Of a stretch of 64,000 bases of DNA, positions 10,965 through 23,183 are shown piece after piece. The notes beneath the pieces were generated by a model that was not told where the DNA came from, did no database searches, and saw only the letters and a program-made list of their open reading frames with translations. The position numbers were made by a program, and so were the translations under genes. Source of the DNA: Misgurnus anguillicaudatus (Eukaryota > Chordata > Actinopteri > Cypriniformes > Cobitidae); the NCBI RefSeq assembly GCF_027580225.2, contig NC_073340.2:33182501-33246500 (forward strand), given 5' to 3'. How positions within the stretch are numbered: the stretch's first letter is position 1; each line of letters starts with the position of its first letter.

Positions 10965-11633
10965 CCCAAAATAAATCCGATATCCGCTATGTTATTCTGT
11001 CATCTTTTCTCCCTTTTTCCCAAAACGCGATAAAAGCCAGTCCTCCTTCTCTGCAGAAACGCAAGCCACTCGGGCACTCGGGAGACGGAAAAATGCCGGC
11101 TGTTGCTTGTTCTCATGACAGCATCAAGCTTCTGTCATGCTAACACATTGACCCCAGGGGATCTCATGAAAAACTTTCCATTAATAAAGTCAACGAAAAT
11201 CGAGCAGGACAAAAACATAATACACCTGATCGCTGTCGAAAAAGTTCAGCGACGACATCTCAAGAATGGCAGCAGCAATGACAGTGTTCTTAATATGACA
11301 AAGTAAGTGTTTTGATTAATGCCATTAATGTTTATTCAGTGTATACCACTAGTCAACTAAATGAATATAACATGGCAAAGATGAATGCACATTTATACAT
11401 TGATTCAATAGATTTATAGCATTTTGTGAAAAAAATATCAGTTTTTATAGTAAATCTTTAAAAATTCAAATCCATAATTTGATTTTCAATCAATTATTAT
11501 AACCTAAAGATGAGAAGTGAAAGTTTGTAACAGAAAATAGTGGTTTTCATCTCGTCACTTTCTTGGTATAGAAAACACATTTTAACCGAAATTAGTTAAA
11601 AGGATTTATTGCGTTTTGGAACCAAACTCTTCA
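10965..11633 (+). repeat. Left-truncated copy of the element at 54668-55486
   Basis: Shares AATCCGATATCCG, CCCAAAACGCG, GGCTGTTGCTTGTTCTCA, CATGCTAACACATTGAC, AAGTTCAGCGACGAC and the right end GTTTTGGAACCAAACTCTTC with the copy at 54668. The left inverted end is missing here, because the segment is joined to another repeat. Confidence 0.65.
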
Positions 11634-11639
11634 TGTGCT

Positions 11640-13610
11640 CTTTAAAACCCAAATATTGCTGCTGAAGGATCGTACCACTTTTAGTTGGTAGCTTTAGATG
11701 TCTGTATTGTACTTTGTTCTGATAAGAGAAGCTGAGATTTAAAGTGTCCCAGCAAGCAATAGCCATCATTGCTGCTGTCTAGGTTAACTATTGACCCAAT
11801 ATAGTCCAGCTACGAGTAACCCACTTTTAGCCAAAATAACCTTGAATTTGGTTCACTGTTGTTTGGCCAAAATAACTTGAGCAAAGTCAACAGTGATGAT
11901 AAAGGGGTTTAGTCCCAATGGTGGGTCTTTTAAATTTTCACAGACAGTCCAAATGTTGCCTTGTTGTTAGCCTAGACATCTGGGTTGTGTTTGGACAGCT
12001 ATTAGACGTCTTTAAACGCAAAATTGCTTGCTGAGGTAAAACATCCAAGCCAATGAAGGATTTAGTTTAATTCAGATTGAAAATTAATTTTCTGTTGAGT
12101 TCTCATTCATTCAGATTGGATTCTCACCAAGGGGGCTAATTTTCTTCTGTATTAAACCCTTAGCCAATTTTGCTTGGGGTATTTTTGCATAAAACATTCA
12201 GTACTAATTCAGATATGCAAAATTGTTTCTTAAATAAAGTTTTTTTTCTTCCAAGAAGGCATTTCTTTGACCGCTAGGTCAAATTTGCTAATCCAAGATT
12301 CTTACGTACACTTCATTGTCTTATCAGGGCTGCTAGTCAGAACCTTCATGGTGGTTATCTTTTATAAAGGCCTGGTGATGCGATAAAAGGTCCATGAAAA
12401 TTGACACGCTATCTGGCTCTCACTGAATATAATCTAAAGCTACCGAAGCATGTCTGATGGAGAAGGCCAGCAGATCGACCCATCCAGCGCACACGATCAC
12501 GACTGCAGTCATAGCCCACCGTCAACAATACATTCATAATGACAGTTTTGTTTTCCCACATAAATAAACAGTTATTATTTTCTTGGTCACATGGGCATGA
12601 CAGGGATTGTAAACCGATACAAATTAGTAGGACACACAGTGGATGCGTTGCAAATAATCTCACGCTTTGAGACAAATGCATTAAATAAATGCAAGTAGGG
12701 GCTGTTCGCAGCTACAGATTTTTTTTAAGTGCTTTTAAATATAATGTGATGGATATATTCACATGTTGGGAAGCTGTCACTACAAACCCTGCGTGTACAG
12801 GTGCTAAGTACAGACAGACTGTGAACGATTGCAGAAATAGCAGCATTTGCGTGAAAAGCATATTTATCATGCGTTTCAGACCAAAGCTACTATTTTGACA
12901 TTCACAACATGTTTCAGGATAGCGGTACTTGTTCTAGTTTTGAAGAAAACTTAAAGCATAATTCTTATGTTCTTGCACCCGGATAGAGGATATCTTTCAT
13001 GCAGAAAGAATCTGTCTTGTGAATTTCAGAATCCCGTAGGATGTTTTTTAATCTTTGCCATAGCCAGATTATTAAATTTAACAGATCTGTATAGCCAGGT
13101 GTTTTCAAGTGATGAAGAAAAAAAAAGTGGGAAAATACTTTTCAAATACAATTATGAATGGTAGAAAGAATCTAACAGCATTAGAAATAAACTTCATATT
13201 GAAAAAATGCAAAACGGATTCTCAAGCTTTCTCAAACAAATCATCCGACTCAGAATAATGGACAGCCAGCAATTGGATGCTCATTTTAGACCTTTCATTT
13301 AAACCTGAAACGTTCAATGCACATCATTTTGGCTGTAAAGGTCTCCGTCTGTCATCCTAGGCAGCCATTTGTCATGTGCAGGTCATCCCAAAAGCTTTCA
13401 CTGTCTCTGTTTGATGCCTTTATAACAACAGATTATAGATAATGTCCTCTTGTCTCCCTCTGGCCCACCAATCCTGACATCAAAACGCATCAAACTCTTA
13501 ACCTTCCCAAGAGTCATTTCTGTTGTTTGACCCCCGGTTTACCCAGCTTTACAGGATGTGCCTATGACAGCAAGTTTGGGCTTTTTATACTTTTATGCTG
13601 GAAACAATGG
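11640..13610. other. Unique-looking sequence, no gene recognised
   Basis: No transposon termini, exons or RNA genes were seen. The segment around 12330-12700 has mixed composition and could be a conserved non-coding block, but this cannot be judged without comparison. Confidence 0.45.
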
Positions 13611-13618
13611 GTGCACTC

Positions 13619-14707
13619 TAGGGATGCACCGAATTTTCGGCCAACAAAAATTTTCGCCCCAAAAGAGAATTTTCAGCCGAAAGACTTTTATTACCGAAAC
13701 AATACGGCCGAAATGTTGTGATGACGCAAACAGAAACCGTGACCTGCACGTGCTTGTCTGAAGCAACATGTCTGCGATGTGGACATATTTAACCACAAAA
13801 AGGTGCTTAAGTGAACAGCTTTCTGTACGCACAGACGCACATGCGGTTGAATGTGTCCGGTCCAGCTCCAGTCAGACATGATCATCCTTCAAAAATCAGA
13901 CCTGTTGAAGTGCAAACTTTAGAGCGAGTTGCGCTAATGTGTCTCATACTCTAGTCCATTTACATGCATTTGGCGAATAAAGCAATGAAAAACAACGTAA
14001 CGTTTTTATGTAGAGCGACTGTTTATGCTGCGCTGTTTGGAATTCACCCTCAGTCTCAGTAGTGCATACACGGAGAGACGCGTTTCAAAAAGCTAGCGAA
14101 CATAAAATCTTTCTGTTACTGACAGGGCACATACAAACAAAATGATCTCCACAGTATTTTTTTTTCTAATAAAAACATTTTTTACATCGTAAAGTGTATG
14201 TATACATTACAGGCAGAAACCAGTCTGTGCTTATTTGGTCTTAGAGACAGTAACCTCAATTAGCCTACTTAAATCTGTGTGATTAAATGCAAATCAAAAA
14301 CCCAAGACAAAGAGAAAATCACTTCTGTAGCTCTAAAAATAATAATAATTATATTTAATTTATACAATAAAGGCAGTGTTATAATTCATTTAATTTGATT
14401 TCTGTACCCAATGCTAATTTCAGACCTTACTTAATGTGCAACATTGTTCTTTTTTATAAATGTTTGCAATTTCTTTATTTGTTATTCGATTTTTCCCACC
14501 CGTTTTTTGCTGATCCAAAAAATAATCAGATCCGTGTCTCAAAAACTGTAATGTGATCGGAATCGTGAGTTTTGTGATCCGTCACACACACCTAGTAAAG
14601 TTAGTACACAGTGATAGCCATAAATGCAATGGTACTAATAATTGGCATAATAATTTCTTTCGATGTTTCGGTTTTCGGTCTATAATTTTTATTTTGGTGC
14701 ATCCCTA
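13619..14707. mobile_element. hAT element, 1089 bp, perfect 8-bp target duplication
   Basis: Ends are TAGGGATGCACCGAA and, inverted, TAGGGATGCACCAAA. GTGCACTC flanks it at 13611-13618 and 14708-14715. It has no intact transposase frame. The interior from about 14040 to 14455 is homologous, in inverted orientation, to the interior of the hAT element at 43571-44321, although the termini differ. Confidence 0.9.
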
Positions 14708-15879
14708 GTGCACTCTGTTTTTTGTTTGTTTGTTTTTGTTTCATATTCATGTCCATATGTTTTGCTGCCCAACTTGACCAGGACTTGAATAAATATTGTA
14801 ACTCAATGGGACATTCCTGGTTAAATAAAACAAACTTTCAAGCGATCCATATTTTATTGATTAGATGTTTTTCTTGTCACATTTTTTTTGCAAAGGATCC
14901 TAAAATTGTTGTTTTTGGTGGAACATTTAACATCCACAGAACCTTTCAGACATAAATCAAAATGCGCAGAAAGCATTTTGCAAAACAAAACTTTACTAAA
15001 TGAACAGAAAACACCCATGATGGGACAAAACATCAAAATCTTTAGGGGGCAAGACTTAACAAGACATCACATCCAATAATTACAAAATGTACCAGCACAG
15101 GACAGCAAACACAAAGGCATTAAATAGGGGATAAATAATAAAGGCAACAGGTCAGAGGCAGTAACCAAAAAATTATTAACAAGGGGACGGGGTCATGATA
15201 CTAGACGGGGGAGAACATGGCACACAGAAACAAACCATGGCCATGTGCTTCCACATGGGACTGCCACAATCCTGTCACAATAAACTAGAACAAGGAAAAC
15301 AGGATTGTGGATTTATCATCATATTTGGTTGGAAGACGCCTACTTTTAAGAAGGCCTGTAGTCATTAAAAGATCTTTTCATTTTATATGCGACACAAGCA
15401 TCTAATTCAGAATTGAGAAGAGATACACAAGAGATGCTTTATGAAGGCTGACGAGTGATACACATCTTTGAGTGATACATATGAAAGCTAATTTAATGAA
15501 AAACAAGCCAACATCATAAAGTGTGTTATTGATCAATAGCTGCCGTGGTTTATCAATACACCATATTTCTGTGCGTATGTGCAAGCGTGCTTTCAAATCA
15601 AATGCAATAGAAGCAGCCATATTGTTTGAGCGAACAGATGCAAATCTTAACTTCATGCACCATTAAGTGTCTTAATGAGCAGATCTTATAATCTCCCCCT
15701 TCATTTAACTCCCATAATGCATAATACATCTCAAAAGATATATGCAACTTCCATGATGTCCGTCAACTGTCACACTAATAGACTTTGTCAGCAGAGCTTC
15801 TTGTTTATTTTATTTTTTATTTTTTTTGTAGTTTTAAAGAAGAAAATATTGATACAATACATTCTAAAAAATACTAAGT
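14708..15879. other. AT-rich sequence, no gene recognised
   Basis: Apart from the target duplication at its left edge, no repeat family, exon or RNA gene could be supported here. Confidence 0.5.
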
Positions 15880-16585
15880 TATTTTAAAACCAGCATTGGG
15901 TCAAAAAGAGAGGAACCCAACCACCTGCTTGCTTGTTATTTAACCTATGCTGGGTTGTTTCAACTAGAGGTCTTCTCGGGTCCTTAGAAATGTACCAGAC
16001 CCAAAATCTCCAGAATCACAGAATCCGACATGGATAAATCATCTTTTTAAAAGAAAGAACCGACCTGAGACAAACTTGACAAAATAAGACCAGAGTCCGC
16101 ATCGACCCAGTGGCAATTTTTGGAACCCGACTGGACCCAAATGTAAACGGCACCACTGCTCCATTTATTTTCATTTGTTATCTGACTATGACACCAAGGT
16201 AACCTTTACAGTGTGTATTCAAATTTGATTGACAGGTTTGCCTCAATAAAAATTAACCTACCAACAGCCACACAATGTAGGTAGCGCTCTTGGCAAACAG
16301 AGAGGCGTTTGGTCTTCTCGGGTCAGTTTGGCAAAAACACATTAATTTTAAATTACCCGATTAATACCTTACCCGAGGCACACGTGACACTTTTTGACCC
16401 AAACCCGCTTGGGTCTTGGGTCGGACCTTGGGTTTTTAGATCTAAGTGGACCCATAAAGACCTCTAGTTTCAACCCAAAATGCTGGCATTATTGAGTTAA
16501 ATATAAACATTTTGGGGGTAAATTTAACCTAGTGGCTTGGCTGACCAAGTGCTGGGTTGAAAATAACCCAGAATTTTAATCAATA
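15880..16585. repeat. AACCCA-type repeat split by a hAT MITE
   Basis: The left half has CCAGCATTGGGTCAAAAAG. The right half has TTTCAACCCAAAATGCTGGC and GGGTTGAAAATAACCCAGAA. The hAT at 15965-16466 separates them. Confidence 0.7.
15965..16466. mobile_element. hAT MITE, 502 bp, perfect 8-bp target duplication
   Basis: Ends TAGAGGTCTTCTCGGGTCC and, inverted, TAGAGGTCTTTATGGGTCC. Flanked by GTTTCAAC at 15957-15964 and 16467-16474. Inner motifs such as GGGTCTTGGGTCGGACC are repeated on both sides. Non-coding. Confidence 0.9.
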
Positions 16586-16679
16586 ATTTATGCTTGCCCT
16601 CAACATTAGGTCTGTTCATGACAACTAGACAAAGAGACCATAATCATAAATAATATAAATGGAGTTAGACATACACACA

Positions 16680-17050
16680 AAAATGCTGGATTGTTTTACC
16701 CTATTGATGAGTTAAATATGTATATTTGCTGGTATTTTAACATTTTGTGTGTGTTTCTCCAGTCTTATCTCACGAGAATTTGTACATATTTTACTAGTTG
16801 GCTAATTCGTATGAATTCATACGAAGTTACTTGCGCAAAAACGTATGATTATCATAAAAAAACTATAACGAAACCCAGCCCCTAACCCCAACGTCACAGG
16901 GGTCAAGGCAAATTGTACAAAAAGCTATAAATGTGGTCGTATGAATTAATACGAATTAGCCAACTCGTATAATACGTACAAATTCCCATGAGATAGCGTT
17001 GGTTTCTCTATATTTTACCCAACCATGGGTTAAAACAACCAAGCATTTTT
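16680..17050. repeat. AACCCA-type repeat interrupted by a foldback element
   Basis: AATGCTGGATTGTTTTACCC on the left and TTTACCCAACCATGGGTTAA with CAACCAAGCATT on the right are the two ends of the same family. The foldback MITE at 16767-16994 sits between them. Confidence 0.6.
16767..16994. mobile_element. Foldback MITE (ATCTCACGAGAATTTGTAC ends)
   Basis: Left end ATCTCACGAGAATTTGTAC and inverted right end ATCTCATGGGAATTTGTAC. Inner arms continue through GGCTAATTCGTATGAATTC and its partner GAATTAATACGAATTAGCC. A decayed relative is at 21363-21500. Non-coding. Confidence 0.8.
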
Positions 17051-17059
17051 ACTGTAGCA

Positions 17060-18060
17060 TGAGAATCATTTTTACTTCACAGCTGCTACTGCGTATATCA
17101 CTAAACACCATAATAGACCAAATATTTACACATTTATATTTAATAATGTGAGTATGAATACGCATTTCCCTTGCTGATATCACTTGCATTAGCTTTTAAT
17201 AATTATAAAAAATTATAATTTTTATTTTATTACAGTTTGTTTTATATTTATGTTTTAAGATATTCATGAAAATCTGATCACAGAAAGCGAGACCTAAGCG
17301 TACTGTAGCATCTGCTTCATGTGCTTGTGGAAATGGCACATACATATTCAACCTGACAATCCGTCAACCCCTCTGGGTTTCAGCAATGCCCAGCCCAGAG
17401 CTAAAGCCAAATGTAATTAACCTTTATGAACAAACCGAGTCTGTCGAGCAAAATTCGGACAGACGCTATAAAATTAAAGGTTAAATATGGCCCGTGTTGA
17501 TGAGAATAAGCTTCCAGCTCCTTTTAACATTTCGATGTTTAACTAGTCAGGAGAACTTTTGATTGAAGCTTTGATAACTTTAATAAGTTAAGCGTGTGAA
17601 ATGAAACGCTTTGTTGCCTCTGGGTGATAAAAGCAAAGTTTGTGAGATGTCTGTCAGTTCATAAGCTGATATGCATCTGTGTAAGGCTCTCAGGAGTGAT
17701 AAAGTCGATTGTTTCTGCGGTAGGTTTATTTGTTTATGAGCGCTTTGGGAGTTAAATCCACTGCCTTTTTGGCTCATGGAAAAGGGACAGATTGTGTTGT
17801 ACCGTTTAATGTTTGTGTATTTTGCAATAGTGTGTCCTTTGCATCATCTCTCTTATAACATTACTTTTCACAGCTGGTCACAGTTGAATGGAGGGAACAT
17901 GGTTTAATTCAATGACATCTGCTGATAAACTGCTTAAAAACTGTTTGGTTTTTGAACATAGTAATTTCTGGTCTGCTAAGGTGAACGGTATACAGACCCA
18001 ACCCATTCTTATGAAATGTGTATAAATAGCACAAAGTTGAAAGGTCGTGTCACGGTAGGA
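17060..18060. other. Unique-looking sequence, no gene recognised
   Basis: No repeat ends or exons. The part at 17330-17780 is less AT-biased than its surroundings and could be conserved non-coding DNA; this is speculative. Confidence 0.45.
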
Positions 18061-18075
18061 AATCCATTGTTTAAT

Positions 18076-18230
18076 TAGATTAGATTAGATTATTTATCCT
18101 GAAGGAAATTTGTCTTGGACAAAGGGCTGCCACATAAGACATACAATATATACATATAGTACAATAACAGCAACATCAAAAAAAAAAAAAAAAAAGTGTA
18201 CAATATAAACACTACTACTACTCCAATTCA
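18076..18230. repeat. ATTAG simple repeat and possible retroposon tail
   Basis: A short (ATTAG)n run is followed by TTTATCCTGAAGGAAATTTG and an A(17) run at about 18179-18195. This arrangement is typical of the tails of fish LINE copies. The element body was not recognised. Confidence 0.4.
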
Positions 18231-18659
18231 AGTTAACCTATATTACCTCCTGAGTTAAAAAGATTAATTGATAAAGGAATGAAAGAAATGAAATCCTCCG
18301 TGTCATGTCTTGTGTTTGTACTAATGTCAGTACTACCATGTTTGTTTTTCATTCCATGTTCATCTGTTCCTGTGTTTTGCTTAACTGCTGTTATTTTGAT
18401 TCATGTGTTTTGTGTCCTGTTTATTTATTAAATGTTATTTATTCAGTCATCAAGCTCTGCACTTGCGTCCTCACTTCTGCAAACCTATCATGACAGAATG
18501 ATCCAGCCATGAGTGTGACACAAACACGGGTATAAATACACAAAGACTAATGACACACAGGTGGAATGAATGAGGTGATAATTAACAATACATATGCCAA
18601 ATTCCAATTTTACATGCATATGACACGCCAGCCCTTCCCGTTCATTTATACGGCACATC

Positions 18660-18920
18660 TTTTTGTTTCATTTTATTTATTGGTTTCTCATTTGTTTTCT
18701 GTTTTTTAAACCATTTTCACTTGGGTTTGGGGTTAGATTTGGGATTTGCTTTAGGATGTCATTTAATATATAGGTTTCTTCATGTTTTGACTATTTTTAA
18801 ACCATGGTCGTTTGGAGTTGGGGCTAGAATTGGGGTTTGGGTTAGGATGCCATTTTATGTAACAAAAACTTGCTCTAACCCCTAGCGACAATCGTTTACT
18901 TAATGTAAGCTGGCTAAAAA
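18660..18920. repeat. Decayed copy of the GTCGCT/GGTTAGATT foldback family
   Basis: GGGTTTGGGGTTAGATTTGG, TTTAGGATGTCATTT, TTAAACCATGGTCG and AACCCCTAGCGACAATCG resemble the centre of the foldback elements at 26201 and 59068. The outer arms are absent. Confidence 0.5.
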
Positions 18921-19204
18921 TGTGTAGGATTGAAAAAAAAATCAGTTCTGTTCAATTTCTACATGTTTGTATATTTTTCTGCTTTTTCCCCTTCTGGCTC
19001 TACAGTTTTGGTTGAAAATGCACATGCAATTGAAACATATTTAAATTACTAGATATTACAAATATTTGCAATAATGTCAAAATATTTAGATTTTTACAAT
19101 TTAGCAGGGATATAAAACTTTTAAGAAAAAATGTCTTTCCATTATAAAAGTGACCCAAGTCTCAAATGTGTGACCCTGGACAACAAAACAGGTCATATTA
19201 AATT

Positions 19205-19227
19205 TTTTTTATATATGAATATATATA

Positions 19228-19284
<57 letters not shown>
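19205..19284. repeat. (AT)n microsatellite
   Basis: An almost pure alternating AT run, longest from about 19229 to 19284, with two GA interruptions on the left. Confidence 0.95.
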
Positions 19285-19286
<2 letters not shown>

Positions 19287-19426
19287 CTATAACTATTTAA
19301 AATCTGGAATCTTAATGTTATCCCAATGAGGTCGGTAACAACTGCATCCACTAACAAAAAAATAAAGTTTTGATATATTTACGGTAGACAATTTTCAAAC
19401 TATCTTTCCTGAACATGATCCTTACT

Positions 19427-19964
19427 TACCATATTTTCCGGACTATAAGTCGCACTTTAATCATATTTTGGCTGGTCCTGCGACTTATAGTCAGGTGCGA
19501 CTTATAAATTAAAATTAATTCATATGAACCAAGAGAAACATTACCGTCTACAGCCGTGAGAGTCCGCTATGCTGCTCCTGTATTTATGTAATTTAATGGA
19601 TTCAGTGATGTGGAATGACTCCGGGACCTTTTTGAACTTGATTTGGCTTGTCGTGTTGTTTAATCCTATTCAGCCTCCCAGGTATGTTCTGTATGCTATT
19701 GTTTTAGCTGAATAAATGTTAATGTTACGTTAACATGTATGGACACCTATTCATCCTGCTGTTCTGTGCTATTGTTTAGTTGAATAACTTGCCTTTCCAG
19801 ATTAAATGTCTGTTCTTCGGCTTGGATTTTTTAAAAATAATTTTCTAAATAAACGTGAATTATAGTCAAGTGTGACTTGTATGTATGTTTTTTCATCTTC
19901 ATGATGCATTTTTGACTGATGCGACTTACACTCCAGAGTGACTTATAGTCCGGAAAATACGGTA
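19427..19964. mobile_element. MITE with CCGGACTATAAGTCGCAC ends
   Basis: The left end TACCATATTTTCCGGACTAT continues into AAGTCGCAC. The right end, read inverted, is TACCGTATTTTCCGGACTAT. Further internal GCGACTTATAGTC copies on both strands make it strongly foldback. This end sequence is widespread in fish genomes. It ends 219 bases before the first confirmed tcerg1l exon and does not disturb the acceptor. Confidence 0.8.
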
Positions 19965-20183
19965 ACATCATAATGTTTTTTTGGGATGGTAGACCCATAC
20001 AATGAATTGTCTATTGCTACTGTACAAATATACCCATGCGACTTATGACTGGTTTTGTGGTCCAAGGTAATGTTTTTGCACCATGTTACATTGATGGTCA
20101 TGTGGTAATGTTCTGCACAGTTGTAATGATACAGTTCATGTGTATTAAAACAGATTTTCATGTTTGTTGTTTGTGGCATTCAG

Positions 20184-20309
20184 GAAGACGAAACACCTGG
20201 GAGAGTTTGCTGGGACCTGTACTGCCCTCTCACATTACCGCGGTAACATCACTTACCGCTCCTGGAGTGACCCTGCTCACTGGAAACTGGAAAGAGCAAA
20301 GAACTGCAG
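20184..20309 (+). CDS. tcerg1l: tcerg1l exon, linker before the WW domain
   Basis: Acceptor TGGCATTCAG, donor GCAG|GTGTGT. The first two bases complete a codon begun in the exon before, then 41 codons follow and one spare base (phase 1). The peptide includes RRNTWESLLGPVLPSH and LLTGNWKEQRTA. GNWKEQRTA resembles the start of a TCERG1 WW domain (EWTEYKTA), but the next exon lacks the tyrosine block and the second tryptophan, so no complete WW forms here. Of three possible frames only this one joins the next exon without a stop. Confidence 0.75.
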
Positions 20310-20984
20310 GTGTGTTAATACATTACACATACTTAAACTGCAATTTCACAACAGCTTTTTTGCATTTAGCCCATATAACAGTGGGAGTTCATAAGAAGTA
20401 GTGTGAGATTTCTTATTCAGACATACAGGGTACCATAACCACAGGAGCATCGGATTACTGTAAATGCATCTCCATCTATCAGGGTCATCTTAATATATAA
20501 ACAAACAATGTTTCAATTTAGATTAGGTTAGAATGAATGTCATGTCATGCCTTTAGCTGTCTTTATCTGAGCCCACTGTTTGTGTTCTTGTTTTTCTGTC
20601 ATATCTCTAAAATAGAGATCGACTTTTTGTGATTTGTGGATTTTTTTTGACAAGTTTATTGCAAAGTTTCACCCTGCAAGCAATGAAAGATCATTTTCTT
20701 TCCATGTTTCTTTCACTTTTGTTGTTTTCTTGGTACACACAGAAAAGGATGATAATTGGTTATTGCTTTTTCAATCATCATGTGATTCGCTACGTTTTAT
20801 AAAACCATAAATAGCTCTAAAACTAGATTCATATTAGATGTAACCTTTATTAAACATCGATGTTTTTATCATATGGCTTTTGCCGCTGTTTTATTTTACT
20901 TTGGGCTTAACAACAACCTAAATCGTGTGACAAAATTACTTTTTTACGAAACTTTAAAGCTATATTTATATATGTCCAATAGGG

Positions 20985-21075
20985 GTGTGACGAGACACTT
21001 AATCCACGAGACGAGACGAGACACAAGATTGAGTTCACAAGGACTAGACGAGACAAGATTTTTACGAAATCCTCA
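20985..21075. mobile_element. Solo terminus of a hAT-like element
   Basis: AATAGGGGTGTGACGAGACA followed by repeated ACGAGAC motifs (GAGACGAGACGAGACAC) is the left end of a known type of fish hAT element. No matching right end was found nearby, so the copy is truncated. Confidence 0.5.
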
Positions 21076-21226
21076 ATGAGAAAAATGAATGGAAAACTTT
21101 ATTTTGAAAATGTTTAAAACTAATCTAGGACTGTGCCTAACAATTACTTTGCTAATTGATAATAAAGTTAATTGATTTTTTGGTAATAAAAATAGAAAAA
21201 AGTGAGCAATAACCTTTAAAATTACA

Positions 21227-21256
21227 TAATAATAATAATAATAATGAAATAATAAT
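21227..21256. repeat. (AAT)n microsatellite
   Basis: About nine AAT units with one interruption (GAA). Confidence 0.85.
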
Positions 21257-21362
21257 TGGTTCAAATAAACAAATTACAGTAATATGTAGGTAGCCTTTGT
21301 AATAAAAAGTACTCTTCATGTCCATCTGGATCTCATAGGAATTCATGTTTTAATTTTTTTAC

Positions 21363-21500
21363 AAGGTGGCTAATTCATATGAAATTTGTACAAAATGAAT
21401 TGTATATTGATTATTAGAATAAAAGCAATAATGAGACCCCAACCCAACGTCACAAGGGTGAAAGCAAATCATACAAAAGCATGCAAATTTGGTCGAATTG
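21363..21500. repeat. Decayed copy of the foldback MITE at 16767
   Basis: GGTGGCTAATTCATATGAA, CCCAACCCAACGTCACAAGG and GCAAATTTGGTCGAATTGGC follow the order of motifs in the 16767 copy, with the outer ends lost. Confidence 0.6.
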
Positions 21501-23183
21501 GCGATTTAGCATTTCTGTACCGCAGATCAAGTTTATACGCCCGTATTCTGTGTATTCTGTTTAAGCAGTCAGTGGCCACATAAACATTCTCCATTATTAT
21601 CAGTAAATGTAAGACAAAAAGTGGCTGCACGCCATGCAGCAAGTGTCTTATCTGACAGAAGCAGATAAATGGCTCGTGTAGGCGTGGATGAGAGGTTCCC
21701 CGTCAGCGCTTGAAGCGTCGAGATGATAACTGATATAAATCAAACAGAATCTTCATTCGGCCTTTATTGCAAAGCAGTTGGTTGTTGTAATACAAAGAGT
21801 TGCTATGGGGCCCGAATAGTTTCATGCAAATTTAATCGGAATGTGTCGGCCCTGAATGTTTTATAAAACGACACGTTTCACATTCATGCTGCACCGCTCC
21901 TCATTTGTTTCCATGATCACGGAAAACCTGGGAATATGATTTTTTCAATTCATGAAAAATATAGTAAATGTTGATTTTTCAGTTTTGCACTGATCCAAAA
22001 TATTCACTGTATTTTGACTGTTGAGTTTGTGTATGACAAAACTTGCCTGTACCAAGTGTCTTTTTGGGGAATTTGCATGAATCCAAAGTAACATCTACAG
22101 AATCGAAAACTGGAAACATTATTGGAAATTCATTGGTCAAAAGTGTCTGAACCACTTTTGTCCATTATTTGACTAAAATCAGCAAAACATTCATATTTCT
22201 CTTAACGCCTTTCTCATCTTTTGTGTTTTATTAAATGTGTTTGCGTGTCTTGAACTGTATTCTTCACATGAAGAATGAAACTTCAGCAGTCACACCTATG
22301 AATGGGAGATATTTTTGATTTTGTTGTTGTATTGTAAACAGCTTAATTCAGTATGCGGTTTCTGTTTGAGTTTAATTTCATTCAGGACAAAAGATCAAGC
22401 GGTGCATTCTGATTTCAACTCCACCTCATTCTTGCCACATCCCATTGCAAACCTTTTCATACAGATACAGTCAAAACATATTTTATGCCCGACTTTGCTT
22501 GAATGTATCCAGACTAACTAAAGTGAATGGGAATGTTGTGTGCGATGCTTTCAACCATCACTGACAGCCACAGTGGGCTTTTCCTATTGATTCGCCTGCC
22601 AGACTTTGGTTGTTGCAATCATAATTTATTCTGAGCAATTTCTGTTTGAAAATGTTTAAATCTCTTTTGAAAGTTTTCAGATTTGCTTAAAAAGTGAATG
22701 TATATGTTGATGATTTTCTGGAAATCATGTTGTATATATACATACAGTGGCTACAACTTCAAGTTTTGGATAAAACACATTCAGTAATCATCTTAAATCA
22801 AACAATATGTTCATTTACACACTTGAATGGTTTTAAGTTGCACATATAATGTTAATATATTCTAGACTATATGTAAATATAGACACCCATCTTTGCTGGA
22901 TCATTGTTCAGCTTAACAAAGAATGAAATAGCTTTCATTATAAACTCAGAGCTGATGTGCAGCATTTTCATTTCAGGATGCCATTAATGAAACTGGATGG
23001 CATAACAATTTCATTAGTAGACGGAGTAAATTTTTCAATGTTTAATTATAATTCCTGACATTAAAGGGCATTGTCTTTTACAATATTTACTATTTATGAG
23101 GCACTAATTGTTTAAAAAAGACAATGTGGATTTAAGATGTCATTACCAGAGGCATATTAAGCGTTTGTCCTCCTCTTTCTCAG

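Larger units (their letters stand above)
9660..11000. repeat. Interspersed repeat, copy 2, interrupted by insertions
   Basis: Shares ordered blocks with 6756-7360: TATGCAAAAGGTACAA at 9686, CTTGGGCCTGTTGATGTGGA at about 9773, CTCACAGCCTGTATGTTAAG at about 10355, GACGTCAGAGGTATTCAGGC at about 10643, TGGAAAATAATGTTTTTAAA at about 10908. Relative to copy 1 it contains an extra 519 bp (9792-10310) and extra sequence at 10380-10625. Confidence 0.6.
20310..23183 (+). other. tcerg1l: tcerg1l intron
   Basis: GT-AG, phase 1. It holds the terminus of a hAT-like element near 20985, an (AAT)n run at about 21227 and a decayed foldback copy at 21363-21500. From 21500 to 23180 no repeat end or other feature was recognised. 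Confidence 0.65.

Noticed and set aside
20164..20394. Alternative frame of the 20184 exon (CTALSHYRGNITYRSWSDPA)
   Set aside because: Joining this frame to the next exon gives an immediate stop; only the other frame splices open.
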